Source: Chaetoderma sp. LZ-2023a
Taxonomy: Eukaryota; Mollusca; Caudofoveata; Chaetodermatida; Chaetodermatidae
Reading direction: 5' to 3'
NCBI GenBank assembly: GCA_034401795.1
Contig: CM067374.1
Span: 137,792,508-137,856,507 of the forward strand
Length of the DNA: 64,000 nucleotides
The notes under the pieces are model-generated. The model worked only from the letters and a program-made list of their open reading frames with translations, was not told where the DNA came from and searched no databases. How positions within the stretch are numbered: the first letter of the stretch is position 1; the number at the start of each line of letters is the position of its first letter. This document shows positions 52,301 through 53,671 of the stretch, in pieces. Position numbers and translations under genes: made by a program.

Positions 52301-52975
52301 GAATTTGAGACGAGATTACTTCAATGTCTGTTGCTATGTTTGTTTTCAGCTATATGACAGACTGGAAGGAGATCGCTACCAGCTCTCAATCAGGAAGTAA
52401 GTAAATATTATATCCCTCATTAATAATGCCTTCACTCTCACCTTATTAGAAAGAAGTGACACGCTATAGTTGCAACTTAGGCAGCTTTTTCTGAAATGTC
52501 AAAAATTTGACAGACAATTGGACAGACAGATGGATACACCGACCGACAAATTGACGTATCCTAGTGCAAGTCACAACTAAAACTTGGATAATGAGTTGAA
52601 GTTTCTCAGAGAGTAGTATTTTTATTTTTAAATTTACATGTGGCATAGCTGGTTCTGTAAGCAAGCCAGTTATTCCTGTGGTAAATAAAAAATAGATTTC
52701 TTGGTATGCAAATTGACATTCACTAATCACATATTTCAATTTTGATTAATTTTGACCAAAGGGTCAAGACTGATGTGACTGTATTTCTAACTGACCATTA
52801 TATTTTGTTTGCAGGTGATAAAGTGAAGTTGATGACCAGTAAAACTGACCCGTATGAGTTGGAGCTGTCCGGTCTAGTATCGCGCTTCCAGTCCACACAG
52901 CAATCTCAACATGACAACACACCACTGTCAAGCATTGGAAGAATACCTGATGGTACCATCGTTAACATGGCATAA
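1264..52975 (+). CDS. MFI: C11orf65/MFI-like IQ-motif protein, 11 exons, 5' partial
   Basis: Span of a spliced host gene. Human C11orf65/MFI is described as a regulator of mitochondrial fission through Drp1; the function here is inferred by orthology. The exons are 1264-1352, 3338-3437, 17972-18066, 41954-42287, 43531-43677, 44477-44639, 47752-47888, 48497-48555, 50022-50192, 52350-52396 and 52815-52975. All introns are GT-AG and phases agree, giving 1503 nt including the stop. Three IQ-like calmodulin-binding motifs are visible: [14 protein letters not shown] (exon 1), [14 protein letters not shown] and [11 protein letters not shown] (exon 4). The family core follows: [51 protein letters not shown] and WKEIATS. 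These match the human protein as I remember it. The human protein is near 313 residues, so this one carries extra N-terminal IQ sequence. Introns hold several retrotransposons. Orthology is confident; the N-terminus is unseen. Confidence 0.9.
1353..1560. other. Intron sequence, nothing recognised
   Basis: Short unique-looking intronic stretch between exon a and the first MITE. Confidence 0.5.
1743..1972. mobile_element. Family A hairpin MITE flanked by TTAA (230 bp)
   Basis: Flanked by TTAA at 1739-1742 and 1973-1976. The right end is AAAGGG-TTAA. The core 1798-1922 is a near-perfect inverted repeat with arms of about 60 bp centred on gactggcttgataaccgag. The TTAA target and CCC..GGG ends suggest a piggyBac-type non-autonomous element; no transposase for it lies in the window. 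Confidence 0.65.
1985..2077. repeat. Family B hairpin
   Basis: Inverted repeat from ctgttgaatattttgtaact to its complement, centre ctgccataggcag. Other full copies: 42518-42610, 48206-48292 and 50563-50655. Confidence 0.8.
2187..2880. other. Intron sequence, nothing supported
   Basis: A 128-codon open frame (2185-2571) and overlapping minus-strand frames occur, but none resembles a known family and none has exon signals. Treated as intronic. Confidence 0.5.
2911..2981. repeat. Family C hairpin
   Basis: Inverted repeat ttttcaacaaatttggtgg .. ccaccaaaattgttaaaa around gctgtcgtagacagc. A close second copy is at 38387-38482, and the flanks are also similar. Confidence 0.7.
3117..3210. repeat. 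Partial family A hairpin
   Basis: Degenerate right arm: ataactgagccaatcacg, ccagtggtaaatta, atagtct. The left arm is missing. Confidence 0.5.
3246..3288 (+). repeat. Decoy copy of exon b acceptor
   Basis: gttattctcctcgttacag followed by atgtaagctgttga. The true acceptor 65 bp downstream has the same 16 bases after its AG. This looks like a local tandem duplication across the intron-exon border. Confidence 0.7.
3338..3437 (+). CDS. MFI: MFI-like exon b
   Basis: 100-bp exon between ttttcctctttacag and gtaagt. It encodes (R)[11 protein letters not shown] followed by [14 protein letters not shown], in phase with the exons on either side. A copy of its acceptor and first 16 bases lies 65 bp upstream, ending at 3272; that copy runs into non-coding sequence and is taken as a decoy. 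Confidence 0.8.
3594..3810. mobile_element. Family A hairpin MITE flanked by TTAA
   Basis: TTAA at 3590-3593 and 3811-3814. It starts CCCATTACC; the core hairpin is at about 3650-3772 around gactggctcgataaacgag. Confidence 0.65.
3828..3950. repeat. Half of a family A element
   Basis: ccctttagtggtcaagctgg through ttgcagaccaag to ctggaatagccagcc. Only the left half is present. Confidence 0.55.
4043..4201 (+). repeat. DIRS-1 left inverted terminal repeat
   Basis: About 159 bp, starting atacttacctccctaatac, which I read as identical to the complement of 10875-11033. Similarity continues imperfectly to about 4225. The 14 bp outside it (4029-4042) are unique to this end and reappear in the internal complementary region. 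Confidence 0.92.
5127..7187 (+). CDS. gag: DIRS-1 gag-like ORF1
   Basis: About 686 codons counted from a likely splice acceptor (ctttgccctgtttcag, AG at 5125-5126). The first in-frame ATG is at 5157, after the first cysteine pair, so the N-terminus is probably supplied by splicing. It starts with a Cys-rich segment (CASC, CYRC, C, CDIC), then the basic stretch [10 protein letters not shown], a long low-complexity middle, a conserved block ([42 protein letters not shown]) and an Arg/Pro/Gly-rich tail typical of nucleic-acid binding. The homologous ORF in the second DIRS copy keeps the same blocks. By position it is the capsid-like protein; there is no recognisable CCHC knuckle. It ends at TGA 7185-7187, 38 bases before the first ATG of the RT frame. 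Confidence 0.8.
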   Translation, partial: GPGCASCGRFMHVKFWPHLCYRCSPCGPLINCDICKHWGGELMSEFLCCLQATDKVVVEEKKKKRKREVVSEKGKGKVSSAVDMETFRTEMLGEMRRTIKDLVPGLLRGMLPGPDPLLSSSSASEQVIPASGSIFLSPLPLSDDSEVAPLEGAFHGPGSRLIAAPIGDRGRLSLEPAGCLSVQGYPHAAVASTSYGTVPGQPGLALFADPGSNLSDQGDEDYLLGSPSDDADMDEDVCAPLAGNTGAFFHGITHPGVRSAVQVVAQGAADGQRYRIPRLAESVAGAGRARGRAIYTPRSTAVPAPGQTSDILMPVLSGPHVFPGLPGVSAYPPSSTACAQEEDEGPRLVERSQLATEEDWYDACQWLVSVRPDLPVEQSASHRVHTPWLAGKPTANAMPSLPLAEHVVDMFKAAEASINTSGRLAKAPREVARRCRIVPLDYQQYGVVPKPSVDDRAALGEDTRPGSRSDAGVLCANALRSANTALRDAEESGRASIAALSHVSQLLQGVVTASASRQPGPLAVQRTIQDGINLALDCMTRAVTRSVRARRTFALDNLCPSQDLYNRLLRTPMTGPGLFGGEGCRHLQETVTLVNNQRALREQFEVLRRANVRAAAPAYRPLQARGGVGQVRGQPPSQRRPRPRAIRPAVRGAQAPQPPSARQPPVHRGARGAGRVARGSGRGYRS
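7225..9318 (+). CDS. pol: DIRS-1 reverse transcriptase / RNase H polyprotein
   Basis: About 697 codons from the first ATG in frame; the frame is open from 7132 and overlaps gag. RT motifs: [48 protein letters not shown] and the catalytic YIDD at 7885-7896. RNase [10 protein letters not shown] (first Asp codon 8386-8388), [15 protein letters not shown] and LLADSLSR, giving the D-E-D-D set. A conserved post-RNase H block follows ([37 protein letters not shown]), found in animal DIRS elements, where it has been compared with a Dam-like methyltransferase; I see no clear DPPW box, so that is only a possibility. No protease or DDE integrase is present. The 3' end overlaps the recombinase ORF by 337 bp. 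Confidence 0.94.
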   Translation: MATETVPLLHALCPPRSLGGPVGGRLADHMQEWERLTQDRLVLRWLSVGYHPEWMTGPPSRLSLVPVWTPIPRDPDQRLCIEEEINSLVQKGAIQPAQRCPGFYSTLFLVTKRTGGWRPILNLKPLNKFIETPSFKMETVRSVLAGLERGMWTASIDLKDAYFHIPIHRSFCRFLRFAFQGRQWEFRVLPFGISTAPRVFTRVVLAITAYLRRRSIAVHTYIDDWLLKAHTRESLSANLEIVLKILTDLGWMINFPKSELTPSQKFVYLGMFFDLETGYVYPTQERVQILISLIQSVCDSRHVLARVYLRMLGLMVSLEPVIPQAALRRRPIQLFLMTQWTQSTGSLDSNVSVLAPLIHHLQWWLNTENLLPGVLLTPPHPQVTVYTDASMEGWGACLEESTISGLWNLEQSQEHINLLELRAVVLGLEHFLQKVQGKIVLIRSDNSTVVTYINRQGGTKSPSLCMMTWKLLCWCLDHQITLKAVHIPGRLNLLADSLSRRMSVLPTEWQLNQCVADRLFDHWGKPNIDLFATKKNAKMTTYVSPIPDPSAFATDALAISWGRMYAYAFPPAILIPKILQKIRQEECQVLLIAPDWPSRSWYTDLLDLLVCNPVPLPLMDDIIFQGKALHNNPSMFRLTAWMLSRNLELRRAFLSKQPCLWPKPGGGQPPEHIIIKSTDLQNGAQKDVLIRWIHLFK
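8982..10157 (+). CDS. DIRS-1 tyrosine recombinase
   Basis: 391 codons from the ATG at 8982; the frame is open much further upstream, from 7188. The start is chosen because homology between the DIRS copies in this frame begins around GGMPSxxDR. The N-terminal SAM-like part is [14 protein letters not shown] to SIAGYKSAL. The catalytic residues of the R-H-R-Y set are seen in [19 protein letters not shown] and FTDHYLRD. The protein would insert a circular DNA copy without making long target duplications. Its frame is the same as gag's, separated by one TGA. Confidence 0.93.
   Translation: MPSASDRPGLAKPILVYGSAGPSGLQSGSSASDGRYYLPGQGPSQQSVNVQIDCVDVVKESRIKEGFSEQAAMFMAKARRGSTSRAYNYKINRFAEWCSKRCIDPMDSSIQVVADFLCHLYDAYSLKPNSIAGYKSALMSVIPCLAKRGSDEVNTLNVLIKGMGNLRPRNPPVIPSWSLSLVLQVLGDKPFEPLSSISMKLLTLKTVFLIAAASARRRSEIHALSAEDDRFVVSWEGLKLLPRINFLAKNQSLKYPGQPIILPALTRYDPNSKAWCPVRALRRYKQRTAAWRTDQSALWLSYIEPHGRASKDTISRWIVECIQFCHKSATGKQVDVAKAHSVRGVVTSTALFNGVPVDDIMSVAQWHCESSFTDHYLRDTSNPLALSVLKK
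10158..10687. other. DIRS-1 3' untranslated region
   Basis: AT-rich after the recombinase stop, with AATAAA-like sequence near 10150. It contains a G-run near 10500. No ORF is visible. Confidence 0.6.
10688..10787 (+). repeat. DIRS-1 internal complementary region
   Basis: About 100 bp. Its first half is the complement of the left end (tatactcttgaagtgaaata) and its second half is the complement of the right end (acgaaatctaggatttc .. gagagttgatacttacc). Read as a complement it spells the right end joined to the left end. In the DIRS model this templates circle closure. Confidence 0.92.
10875..11033 (-). repeat. DIRS-1 right inverted terminal repeat
   Basis: Complement of 4043-4201. The 40 bp outside it (11034-11073) are unique to this end and contain a small hairpin gaaatc-cta-gatttc. 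Confidence 0.92.
11079..11117. repeat. Right half of a family B hairpin, target of DIRS-1
   Basis: gctcccagtgagatcagttt .. attcaaca directly beside the right DIRS end. A degraded left half may be present before 4026 (aactaggtgtggcca). Confidence 0.6.
11118..11630. other. Intron sequence, nothing recognised
   Basis: AT-rich. A 61-codon open frame here has no support. Confidence 0.5.
11635..11812. mobile_element. Family A hairpin MITE flanked by TTAA, one end shortened
   Basis: TTAA at 11631-11634 and 11813-11816. Right end ATTAAAGGG. Hairpin arms meet at gactggctcgtttatcgagc. Confidence 0.65.
12030..12311. mobile_element. Family B2 MITE, truncated by the minisatellite
   Basis: Starts tggagggatctgatctg, like the element at 42352. 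It contains half of a B hairpin (12234-12262) and the tail motif ccagcttagctag, and then runs straight into the 20-bp array. Confidence 0.55.
12312..17660. repeat. 20-bp minisatellite, 5.35 kb
   Basis: Roughly 267 units. The first 600 bp have the form gtgtatatctacaaatgggc; the rest have gtatagctagaaatgggcgg with many variants. Larger internal blocks recur, for example near 13075 and 14820, and near 14399 and 15930. Short open frames at its start are in-register repeats with no evidence of coding. Confidence 0.95.
17661..17971. other. Intron sequence before exon c
   Basis: Apparently unique sequence with the polypyrimidine tract of the exon c acceptor at its end. Confidence 0.5.
17972..18066 (+). 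CDS. MFI: MFI-like exon c
   Basis: 95-bp exon after tttattttgttgacag and before gtaagg. It encodes [17 protein letters not shown] then [15 protein letters not shown], entering in phase 0 and leaving in phase 2, which fits exons b and d. It sits between a 5.4-kb minisatellite and a 40-bp minisatellite. Confidence 0.78.
18097..18212. repeat. Left part of the 40-bp minisatellite
   Basis: Three units of the form gatactgtcagagtgacacc + tgtctttcctttagatgggt. The same array resumes at 28678 on the other side of the DIRS composite. Confidence 0.85.
18233..18429 (+). repeat. DIRS-2 left inverted terminal repeat
   Basis: ttgcattactattgctcttt to ctcagaatgaggcaagaaga, the complement of the right-hand repeat with few differences. 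Confidence 0.88.
19344..21160 (+). pseudogene. gag: DIRS-2 gag-like ORF1, frameshifted
   Basis: The Cys-rich start [12 protein letters not shown] .. CPSCTDC lies after a conserved acceptor cctccctttcag (AG at 19342-19343). Then follow [40 protein letters not shown] and [11 protein letters not shown], all matching DIRS-1 gag. The frame changes near 19465, 19760 and 20440, so it is inactive. Confidence 0.82.
21259..22985 (+). pseudogene. pol: DIRS-2 reverse transcriptase / RNase H, frameshifted
   Basis: Clearly homologous to the DIRS-1 enzyme: [34 protein letters not shown] in [27 protein letters not shown] and [16 protein letters not shown]. Broken by a G-run at 21568-21580, by TGA replacing TGG at 21687, and by several frame changes up to 22250. 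RNase H is the best preserved part. Confidence 0.88.
22980..23592 (+). pseudogene. DIRS-2 tyrosine recombinase, N-terminal part only
   Basis: Matches DIRS-1 from GGMPSTSDR through [18 protein letters not shown] to [12 protein letters not shown]. The homology stops after ttttgaaccacttagtgct. The catalytic Arg, His and Tyr parts are absent downstream, so this copy cannot act. Confidence 0.85.
23593..24650. other. AT-rich filler inside the DIRS composite
   Basis: No reading frame or repeat recognised. It probably contains the 5' region of the second DIRS body. Confidence 0.4.
24680..24850 (+). repeat. Duplicated RNase H fragment of the second DIRS body
   Basis: ggggatcccatgttacgtgg .. ctcggacaatttcatagtag is a near copy of 26220-26370. 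The fragment encodes the SDNxTVV-like part of RNase H and stands before, not after, the RT remnants. Confidence 0.7.
25330..25960 (+). pseudogene. pol: Second DIRS body: RT remnant
   Basis: Very degenerate. LILKDSYF corresponds to LKDAYF and VYLDD near 25547-25561 to the RT active site. Then [12 protein letters not shown] and the [15 protein letters not shown] block (compare [17 protein letters not shown] of DIRS-1). Many stops and frame changes. Confidence 0.65.
26060..26830 (+). pseudogene. pol: Second DIRS body: RNase H and post-RNase H remnant
   Basis: [15 protein letters not shown] (TDAS-like), [17 protein letters not shown], then [38 protein letters not shown] and [14 protein letters not shown]. 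The order is the same as in DIRS-1 but the sequence is clearly from another lineage. Confidence 0.75.
26910..27850 (+). pseudogene. Second DIRS body: tyrosine recombinase remnant
   Basis: [57 protein letters not shown] and [17 protein letters not shown] appear in different frames. The C-terminal catalytic region is decayed. Confidence 0.68.
27905..27990 (+). repeat. DIRS-2 internal complementary region
   Basis: Contains the complements of the left end (caatagtaatgcaagatagg, aatgtagtaac) and of the right end (gaccagacgacccgaagggt, cttatgttttactaatta) joined together, as in DIRS-1. Confidence 0.85.
28050..28095 (+). repeat. G-run between complementary region and right ITR
   Basis: gggtgggtggtgg followed by at least 13 G. 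It could form a G-quadruplex or be an unstable homopolymer in the assembly. Confidence 0.7.
28429..28677 (-). repeat. DIRS-2 right inverted terminal repeat and outer end
   Basis: The complement of 18233-18429 up to about 28620, then a unique outer end of about 57 bp with an inverted pair gaccagac .. gtctggtc. Confidence 0.87.
28678..30308. repeat. 40-bp minisatellite, right part, about 41 copies
   Basis: Units gatactgtcagagtgacacc + tgtctttcctttagatgggt, with variants of 34-40 bp and blocks of repeated variants (for example 28681-28920 and 28921-29160). Confidence 0.93.
30450..30735. repeat. 11-bp satellite (cataacactag), about 26 copies
   Basis: Nearly perfect array with a single visible substitution (ctagtataac near 30572). 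Confidence 0.95.
30736..31245. other. Intron sequence, nothing recognised
   Basis: AT-rich; no repeat or exon recognised. Confidence 0.5.
31246..31324. repeat. CA/CG-rich microsatellite, left of DIRS-3
   Basis: cacgcatgcacactcacaca and similar alternating purine-pyrimidine sequence. It resumes as acacacccgcacata at 35776 after the DIRS element. Confidence 0.8.
31348..31505 (+). repeat. DIRS-3 left inverted terminal repeat
   Basis: acttaccagatgtactatta to acaatcagattcatct, the complement of the right repeat with scattered differences. Confidence 0.85.
32135..33100 (+). pseudogene. gag: DIRS-3 gag-like remnant
   Basis: After an acceptor-like tattctgtgttcgcag (AG at 32133-32134) it reads [19 protein letters not shown] then VACAKCKG, the same Cys pattern as the gag starts of DIRS-1 and DIRS-2. 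A stop at 32285-32287 and later frame changes break it. Confidence 0.68.
33205..33850 (+). pseudogene. pol: DIRS-3 RNase H and post-RNase H remnant
   Basis: [16 protein letters not shown] (TDAS-like), [34 protein letters not shown], then [30 protein letters not shown]. Stops and frameshifts occur. No RT motifs precede it. Confidence 0.78.
33770..34943 (+). pseudogene. DIRS-3 tyrosine recombinase, broken
   Basis: [28 protein letters not shown], then [35 protein letters not shown] (catalytic Arg), HANAHQV followed by TGA where DIRS-1 has the second Arg, and FTDFYLHD (catalytic Tyr). Several stops. Full length is otherwise represented. Confidence 0.82.
35430..35525 (+). repeat. DIRS-3 internal complementary region
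   Basis: atcataatagtacatctggt .. ttcgatgtagaataaa joined to gtttctacgagaattattaa .. taccagatgtactat, the complements of the left and right ends. The middle (about 17 bp) matches neither end exactly, so the ends are slightly eroded. Confidence 0.82.
35597..35775 (-). repeat. DIRS-3 right inverted terminal repeat and end
   Basis: Complement of the left repeat (agatgaatctgattgt-like start through catctggtaagtatt), then the unique end ttctcgtagaaac. Confidence 0.84.
35791..36735. other. Intron sequence with a short CAGG tract
   Basis: A (CAGG)n/(CAGA)n microsatellite is at 36270-36310. Open frames up to 156 codons around 35620-36114 are low-complexity and unsupported. Confidence 0.5.
36736..37010. 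repeat. Family D dispersed repeat, partial
   Basis: caagagacccaaggggcctg .. cgctcacctgg, then aatatggccgccaaacacgc and ttccaagatggccacc-like sequence. The same family forms the tandem repeat at 53672-61873. Confidence 0.65.
37011..37809. other. Intron sequence, nothing recognised
   Basis: No repeat, exon or RNA gene recognised. Confidence 0.5.
37814..38040. mobile_element. Family A hairpin MITE
   Basis: Starts after TTAA (37810-37813) with ccatttaacgc. Core hairpin 37865-37992 around gactggctctgttatcgatc. Right end degenerate. Confidence 0.6.
38387..38482. repeat. Family C hairpin, second copy
   Basis: gaactggtgtacatttttca .. aaaaatgtacaccagttc with inner arms caacaaatttggtggaagat / atcgtctaccaaaattgtt. 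Confidence 0.75.
38685..38870. repeat. Degenerate family A element
   Basis: ccctttaatggtcaagattg at the left, then ggcatggctagttctgttat and gtacatttcttaaggccact. Arms are poorly matched. Confidence 0.45.
38930..41690. repeat. 17-bp minisatellite (accatgtcctgactctt), 2.76 kb
   Basis: About 160 units, mostly 17 bp, with 14-bp variants lacking ctc. A higher-order duplication of about 683 bp is visible: blocks from about 40310 and about 40995 share the same order of variants. Confidence 0.94.
41691..41953. other. Intron sequence with half a family B hairpin
   Basis: tggaatattttgaaattaat .. cattgctgcc near 41808-41852 is one arm of the B hairpin. Confidence 0.55.
41954..42287 (+). CDS. MFI: MFI-like exon d, two IQ-like motifs
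   Basis: 334-bp exon between attgtttgcag and gtaagt. It opens with [19 protein letters not shown], an IQ-like segment. A Ser/Thr/Pro/Arg-rich linker follows, and the exon ends with [16 protein letters not shown], matching the N-terminal IQ of the vertebrate protein. It leaves in phase 0. The linker looks disordered. Confidence 0.87.
42352..42750. mobile_element. Family B2 MITE
   Basis: Starts tggagggatctgatctg and ends near agctagaaatggatccctt; the ends are loosely inverted (gagggatc / gatccctt). Contains the B hairpin 42518-42610. Confidence 0.55.
42851..43335. repeat. Second B2-like element, degenerate
   Basis: Half hairpin gaatactttgaaacttattt .. ggagctgttgctg at its left, tail ggtggagcttagctagaaat and end ggtggatccctccatt at 43318-43334. 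Confidence 0.5.
43531..43677 (+). CDS. MFI: MFI-like exon e
   Basis: 147-bp phase 0-0 exon after tttttctgaaacag and before gtatgt. It encodes [20 protein letters not shown], then INPKE and [10 protein letters not shown]. This is one of the best conserved parts of the C11orf65 family and anchors the orthology call. Confidence 0.92.
44120..44195. repeat. (ACGC)n/(ATGC)n microsatellite
   Basis: Alternating purine-pyrimidine run of cacgcacgcacgc type. Confidence 0.85.
44232..44444. mobile_element. Family A hairpin MITE flanked by TTAA, just before exon f
   Basis: TTAA at 44228-44231 and 44445-44448. Right end CGGG-TTAA. Core around gaccggcttgataaccaagc. It ends only 32 bp before exon f. Confidence 0.62.
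44477..44639 (+). CDS. MFI: MFI-like exon f
   Basis: 163-bp exon after tgcttatctttcag. It encodes [16 protein letters not shown], then [12 protein letters not shown], and leaves in phase 1 at CAA G|gtggaa. [14 protein letters not shown] is a family signature. A GT-rich microsatellite starts about 15 bp into the following intron. Confidence 0.9.
44655..44815. repeat. GT/GC microsatellite after exon f
   Basis: tgtgtgtgtgcgtgcgtgcg and similar, with catg interruptions. Confidence 0.85.
44929..45136. mobile_element. Family A hairpin MITE
   Basis: Begins after TTAA (44925-44928) with ccattaacacttg. Core around gactggctcgattatctagc. Right end degenerate. Confidence 0.58.
45163..45590. repeat. 20-bp minisatellite (gaaagacatgtgctcggatt)
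   Basis: About 21 units with two main variants (ggatt and gaat). It ends about 25 bp before the Tc1 element. Confidence 0.92.
45617..47277 (+). mobile_element. Tc1-like DNA transposon, apparently complete (1661 bp)
   Basis: Terminal inverted repeats of about 25 bp start tacacctgtgcaaaagttaa on the left and are matched on the right; a TA duplication lies at 45615-45616 and 47278-47279. It contains one intact transposase ORF. Intact ends, TA target site and ORF make it a candidate for an active copy. Confidence 0.95.
45928..46953 (+). CDS. Tc1-family transposase (DD34E)
   Basis: 341 codons starting at ATG 45928. N-terminal paired-like helix-turn-helix domains run to about residue 110 ([20 protein letters not shown], the linker RSGRPKK at 56-62, [13 protein letters not shown]). 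The catalytic domain has the acidic triad D151 (HWSDESRF), D243 (MDDNARPH) and E278 ([12 protein letters not shown]), with 34 residues between the last two. Length is normal for the family. No stop or frameshift is seen, so it could encode an active enzyme that cuts and pastes the element at TA. Confidence 0.97.
   Translation: MARRRLSDRVKWQIIGMHTTGMSCREIGRQLNINHTVISRLIAKHGQTNEVKDRPRSGRPKKTTARDDRALVRLVRRSPFTNSRVLSQQWETRNRVSMSTVKRRLYAAGMKARRPVRRPLLTAHHKEERLRWCNERRHWNMRSWRRVHWSDESRFLLHATDGRTRVWRSRRTAYDQRNIMEEVPFGGGSVMIWGCISFDCKLDLLTVPGTLNGQRYQDSILDRVVVPHFVNHAPGTHPIFMDDNARPHRARAVHEYLRQNAIETLPWPARSPDMNPIEHIWDILGNMVRRRDPPVQNLQELTDALHLEWQRIPQWRISRLVTSMRRRVQAVIQAQGGYTRY
47278..47751. other. Intron sequence before exon g
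   Basis: No further element recognised. Confidence 0.5.
47752..47888 (+). CDS. MFI: MFI-like exon g
   Basis: 137-bp exon between atctggtcacag and gtatgtgag. It encodes [19 protein letters not shown] and ends with RRVSFHHNK in phase 0. [12 protein letters not shown] is a family signature. Confidence 0.9.
47925..47990. repeat. (CAGA)n/(CAGG)n microsatellite
   Basis: gcagacagacagacaggcag and similar, starting about 35 bp after exon g. Confidence 0.88.
48206..48292. repeat. Family B hairpin, long-arm variant
   Basis: ctgaatattttgaaaataat .. tggctaagcca .. attgatttcaaaatattcag. Nearly perfect arms of about 40 bp. Confidence 0.8.
48430..48476 (+). repeat. Decoy copy of exon h acceptor
   Basis: tttctatggttacagagaag .. 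caggatgt, repeated 47 bp later as the true acceptor and start of exon h. Use of the copy would add 47 nt and shift the frame. Confidence 0.72.
48497..48555 (+). CDS. MFI: MFI-like exon h
   Basis: 59-bp exon encoding [20 protein letters not shown], a basic helix matching the KKRKLRKIEWMR segment of the family; it leaves in phase 2. The acceptor tttctatagttacag has a near copy 47 bp upstream, ending at 48449. Use of the copy would shift the frame into a stop. Confidence 0.87.
48556..49152. other. Intron sequence with short (GTCT)n
   Basis: tgtctgtctgtctgtctg near 48695-48713; nothing else recognised. Confidence 0.5.
49153..49480. mobile_element. Family B MITE, reverse orientation, partial
   Basis: Starts aatggacctttccaatttta, then the complement of the tail (ctaagctccacccacac, ttgggattgatcaatcc) and a shortened hairpin at 49281-49337. 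The far end is not found. Confidence 0.58.
49542..49645. repeat. Long hairpin related to family B
   Basis: Outer arms gtaactcaggacctgctgaa and its complement are perfect; the inner part resembles the hairpin at 48206. Confidence 0.78.
49786..50021 (+). repeat. 34-bp minisatellite ending in the exon i acceptor
   Basis: Seven units of the form gtatcatgactgactgttgt + tgccatggttacag. The last ttacag is the real 3' splice site and the exon begins gtatcacgatggactgctg, itself like the unit start. Confidence 0.9.
50022..50192 (+). CDS. MFI: MFI-like exon i
   Basis: 171-bp exon encoding (M)[18 protein letters not shown] and, further on, [19 protein letters not shown]. It enters and leaves in phase 2. 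It is immediately preceded by seven tandem copies of a 34-bp unit ending in ttacag, which resemble the acceptor plus the first exon bases. Confidence 0.9.
50401..50784. mobile_element. Family B MITE
   Basis: Left end attcacctttccagagtatg, hairpin 50563-50655, tail ggtggagcttagctagtgat and right end tggaaaggtccatt. It lacks the family A insert seen in the copy at 1561, so it serves as an empty-site comparison. Confidence 0.62.
50998..51024. repeat. Solo Tc1-like terminal repeat
   Basis: ggtgcttaacttttgcacat + gtgta, matching the right end of the Tc1 element at 45617-47277 with one difference. No left end or transposase is near. Confidence 0.7.
51031..51212. mobile_element. Family A element flanked by TTAA, hairpin reduced
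   Basis: TTAA at 51027-51030 and 51213-51216. Starts acctttaacactaaatctgg. The central gactggctcg loop is lost. Confidence 0.58.
51388..51610. mobile_element. Family A hairpin MITE, reverse orientation
   Basis: Starts ccctcggatttg after TTTA and ends acaGGG followed by TTAA (51611-51614). Core around gactggctcggttatccagc. Confidence 0.65.
51615..52349. other. Intron sequence with a family B right end
   Basis: gataaactggaaaggtcctt at about 52200-52222 resembles the B terminus. Otherwise nothing is recognised. Confidence 0.45.
52350..52396 (+). CDS. MFI: MFI-like exon j
   Basis: 47-bp exon after gtttgttttcag and before gtaagtaa. It encodes (N)[15 protein letters not shown], equal to the YxxxWKEIATS segment of the family, and leaves in phase 1. 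Confidence 0.86.
52560..52740. repeat. Degenerate family A element
   Basis: ggcatagctggttctgtaag, caagccagttattcctgtgg, tggtatgcaaattgacattc. Confidence 0.45.
52815..52975 (+). CDS. MFI: MFI-like last coding exon
   Basis: 161 bp of coding sequence after atattttgtttgcag, ending at the TAA at 52973-52975. It encodes [17 protein letters not shown] and later [12 protein letters not shown]. It enters in phase 1, as the preceding exon requires. The C-terminal tail is less conserved than the core. Confidence 0.82.
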
Positions 52976-53069
52976 CAATGCCACAGCTCTCTAGCTTACC
53001 ATACACTCTATAAAGGGGAGAGCACTCATCCATGGCCACAATTAGGAACTATGCATCAGGGAAATTCTC

Positions 53070-53075
53070 AATAAA
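53070..53075 (+). terminator. Candidate proximal poly(A) signal of the MFI-like gene
   Basis: AATAAA 95 bp after the stop codon. A second AATAAA lies at 53620-53625. Which one is used cannot be decided here. Confidence 0.45.
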
Positions 53076-53175
53076 CTTCATGGTCTCTGGAACATGCAAA
53101 TATGAATGGTATTTTACCAATAATTAACCCTTGCACCGATGCATATATCATTTTCAAGGCAACCATACAAGAAAG

Positions 53176-53234
53176 CTGTTGAATATTTTGTGCTGCAGTG
53201 GCTTCCAGTCAAATTAATTTCAAAATATTCAACA
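53176..53234. repeat. Family B hairpin, short
   Basis: ctgttgaatattttgtgctg .. aaattaatttcaaaatattc; lies just after the stop codon region of the MFI-like gene. Confidence 0.65.
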
Positions 53235-53400
53235 CAAGGTTTATATCGCAACGAATAAACTTTCTCAGGGATTTGTCGGTGAAAGGATTAATAATAATCA
53301 CAAGATATGTTTTGTCATCGCATTTAAATATATTTCATGAAATAAGTATGAGTGTGCTGTGGTTGCGACATAAGCAGATTTGACAAAGCAAGCTCGCAAC

Positions 53401-53520
53401 CAACAGCTCAACCAACTGACCTACAGACTTACACTTATACCAGTTGTCATTTCTAAGTTGCAACAGCTCAAGCAACTGACCTACAGACTTACACTTATAC
53501 CAGTTGTCATTTCTAAGTTG
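53401..53520. repeat. 60-bp tandem duplication
   Basis: 53401-53460 and 53461-53520 differ at a single base (ctcaaccaac / ctcaagcaac). Possibly in the 3' UTR. Confidence 0.95.
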
Positions 53521-53619
53521 CAACTAAAAATAGAAATGTTATTAAAGTGCACGGTTGTTCGAGATTGCTATTCTTGCATTTTCACCATGTTTACTAAACT
53601 TAATTCTGTGCTTTGATTC

Positions 53620-53625
53620 AATAAA
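53620..53625 (+). terminator. Candidate distal poly(A) signal
   Basis: AATAAA in a T-rich context. Its use would place a B-type hairpin (53176-53234) and a 60-bp tandem duplication (53401-53520) in the 3' UTR. Confidence 0.35.
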
Positions 53626-53671
53626 ATCTTGCTGATGCATAATTTCATAATTAGCACTATAGGTTAAACAA

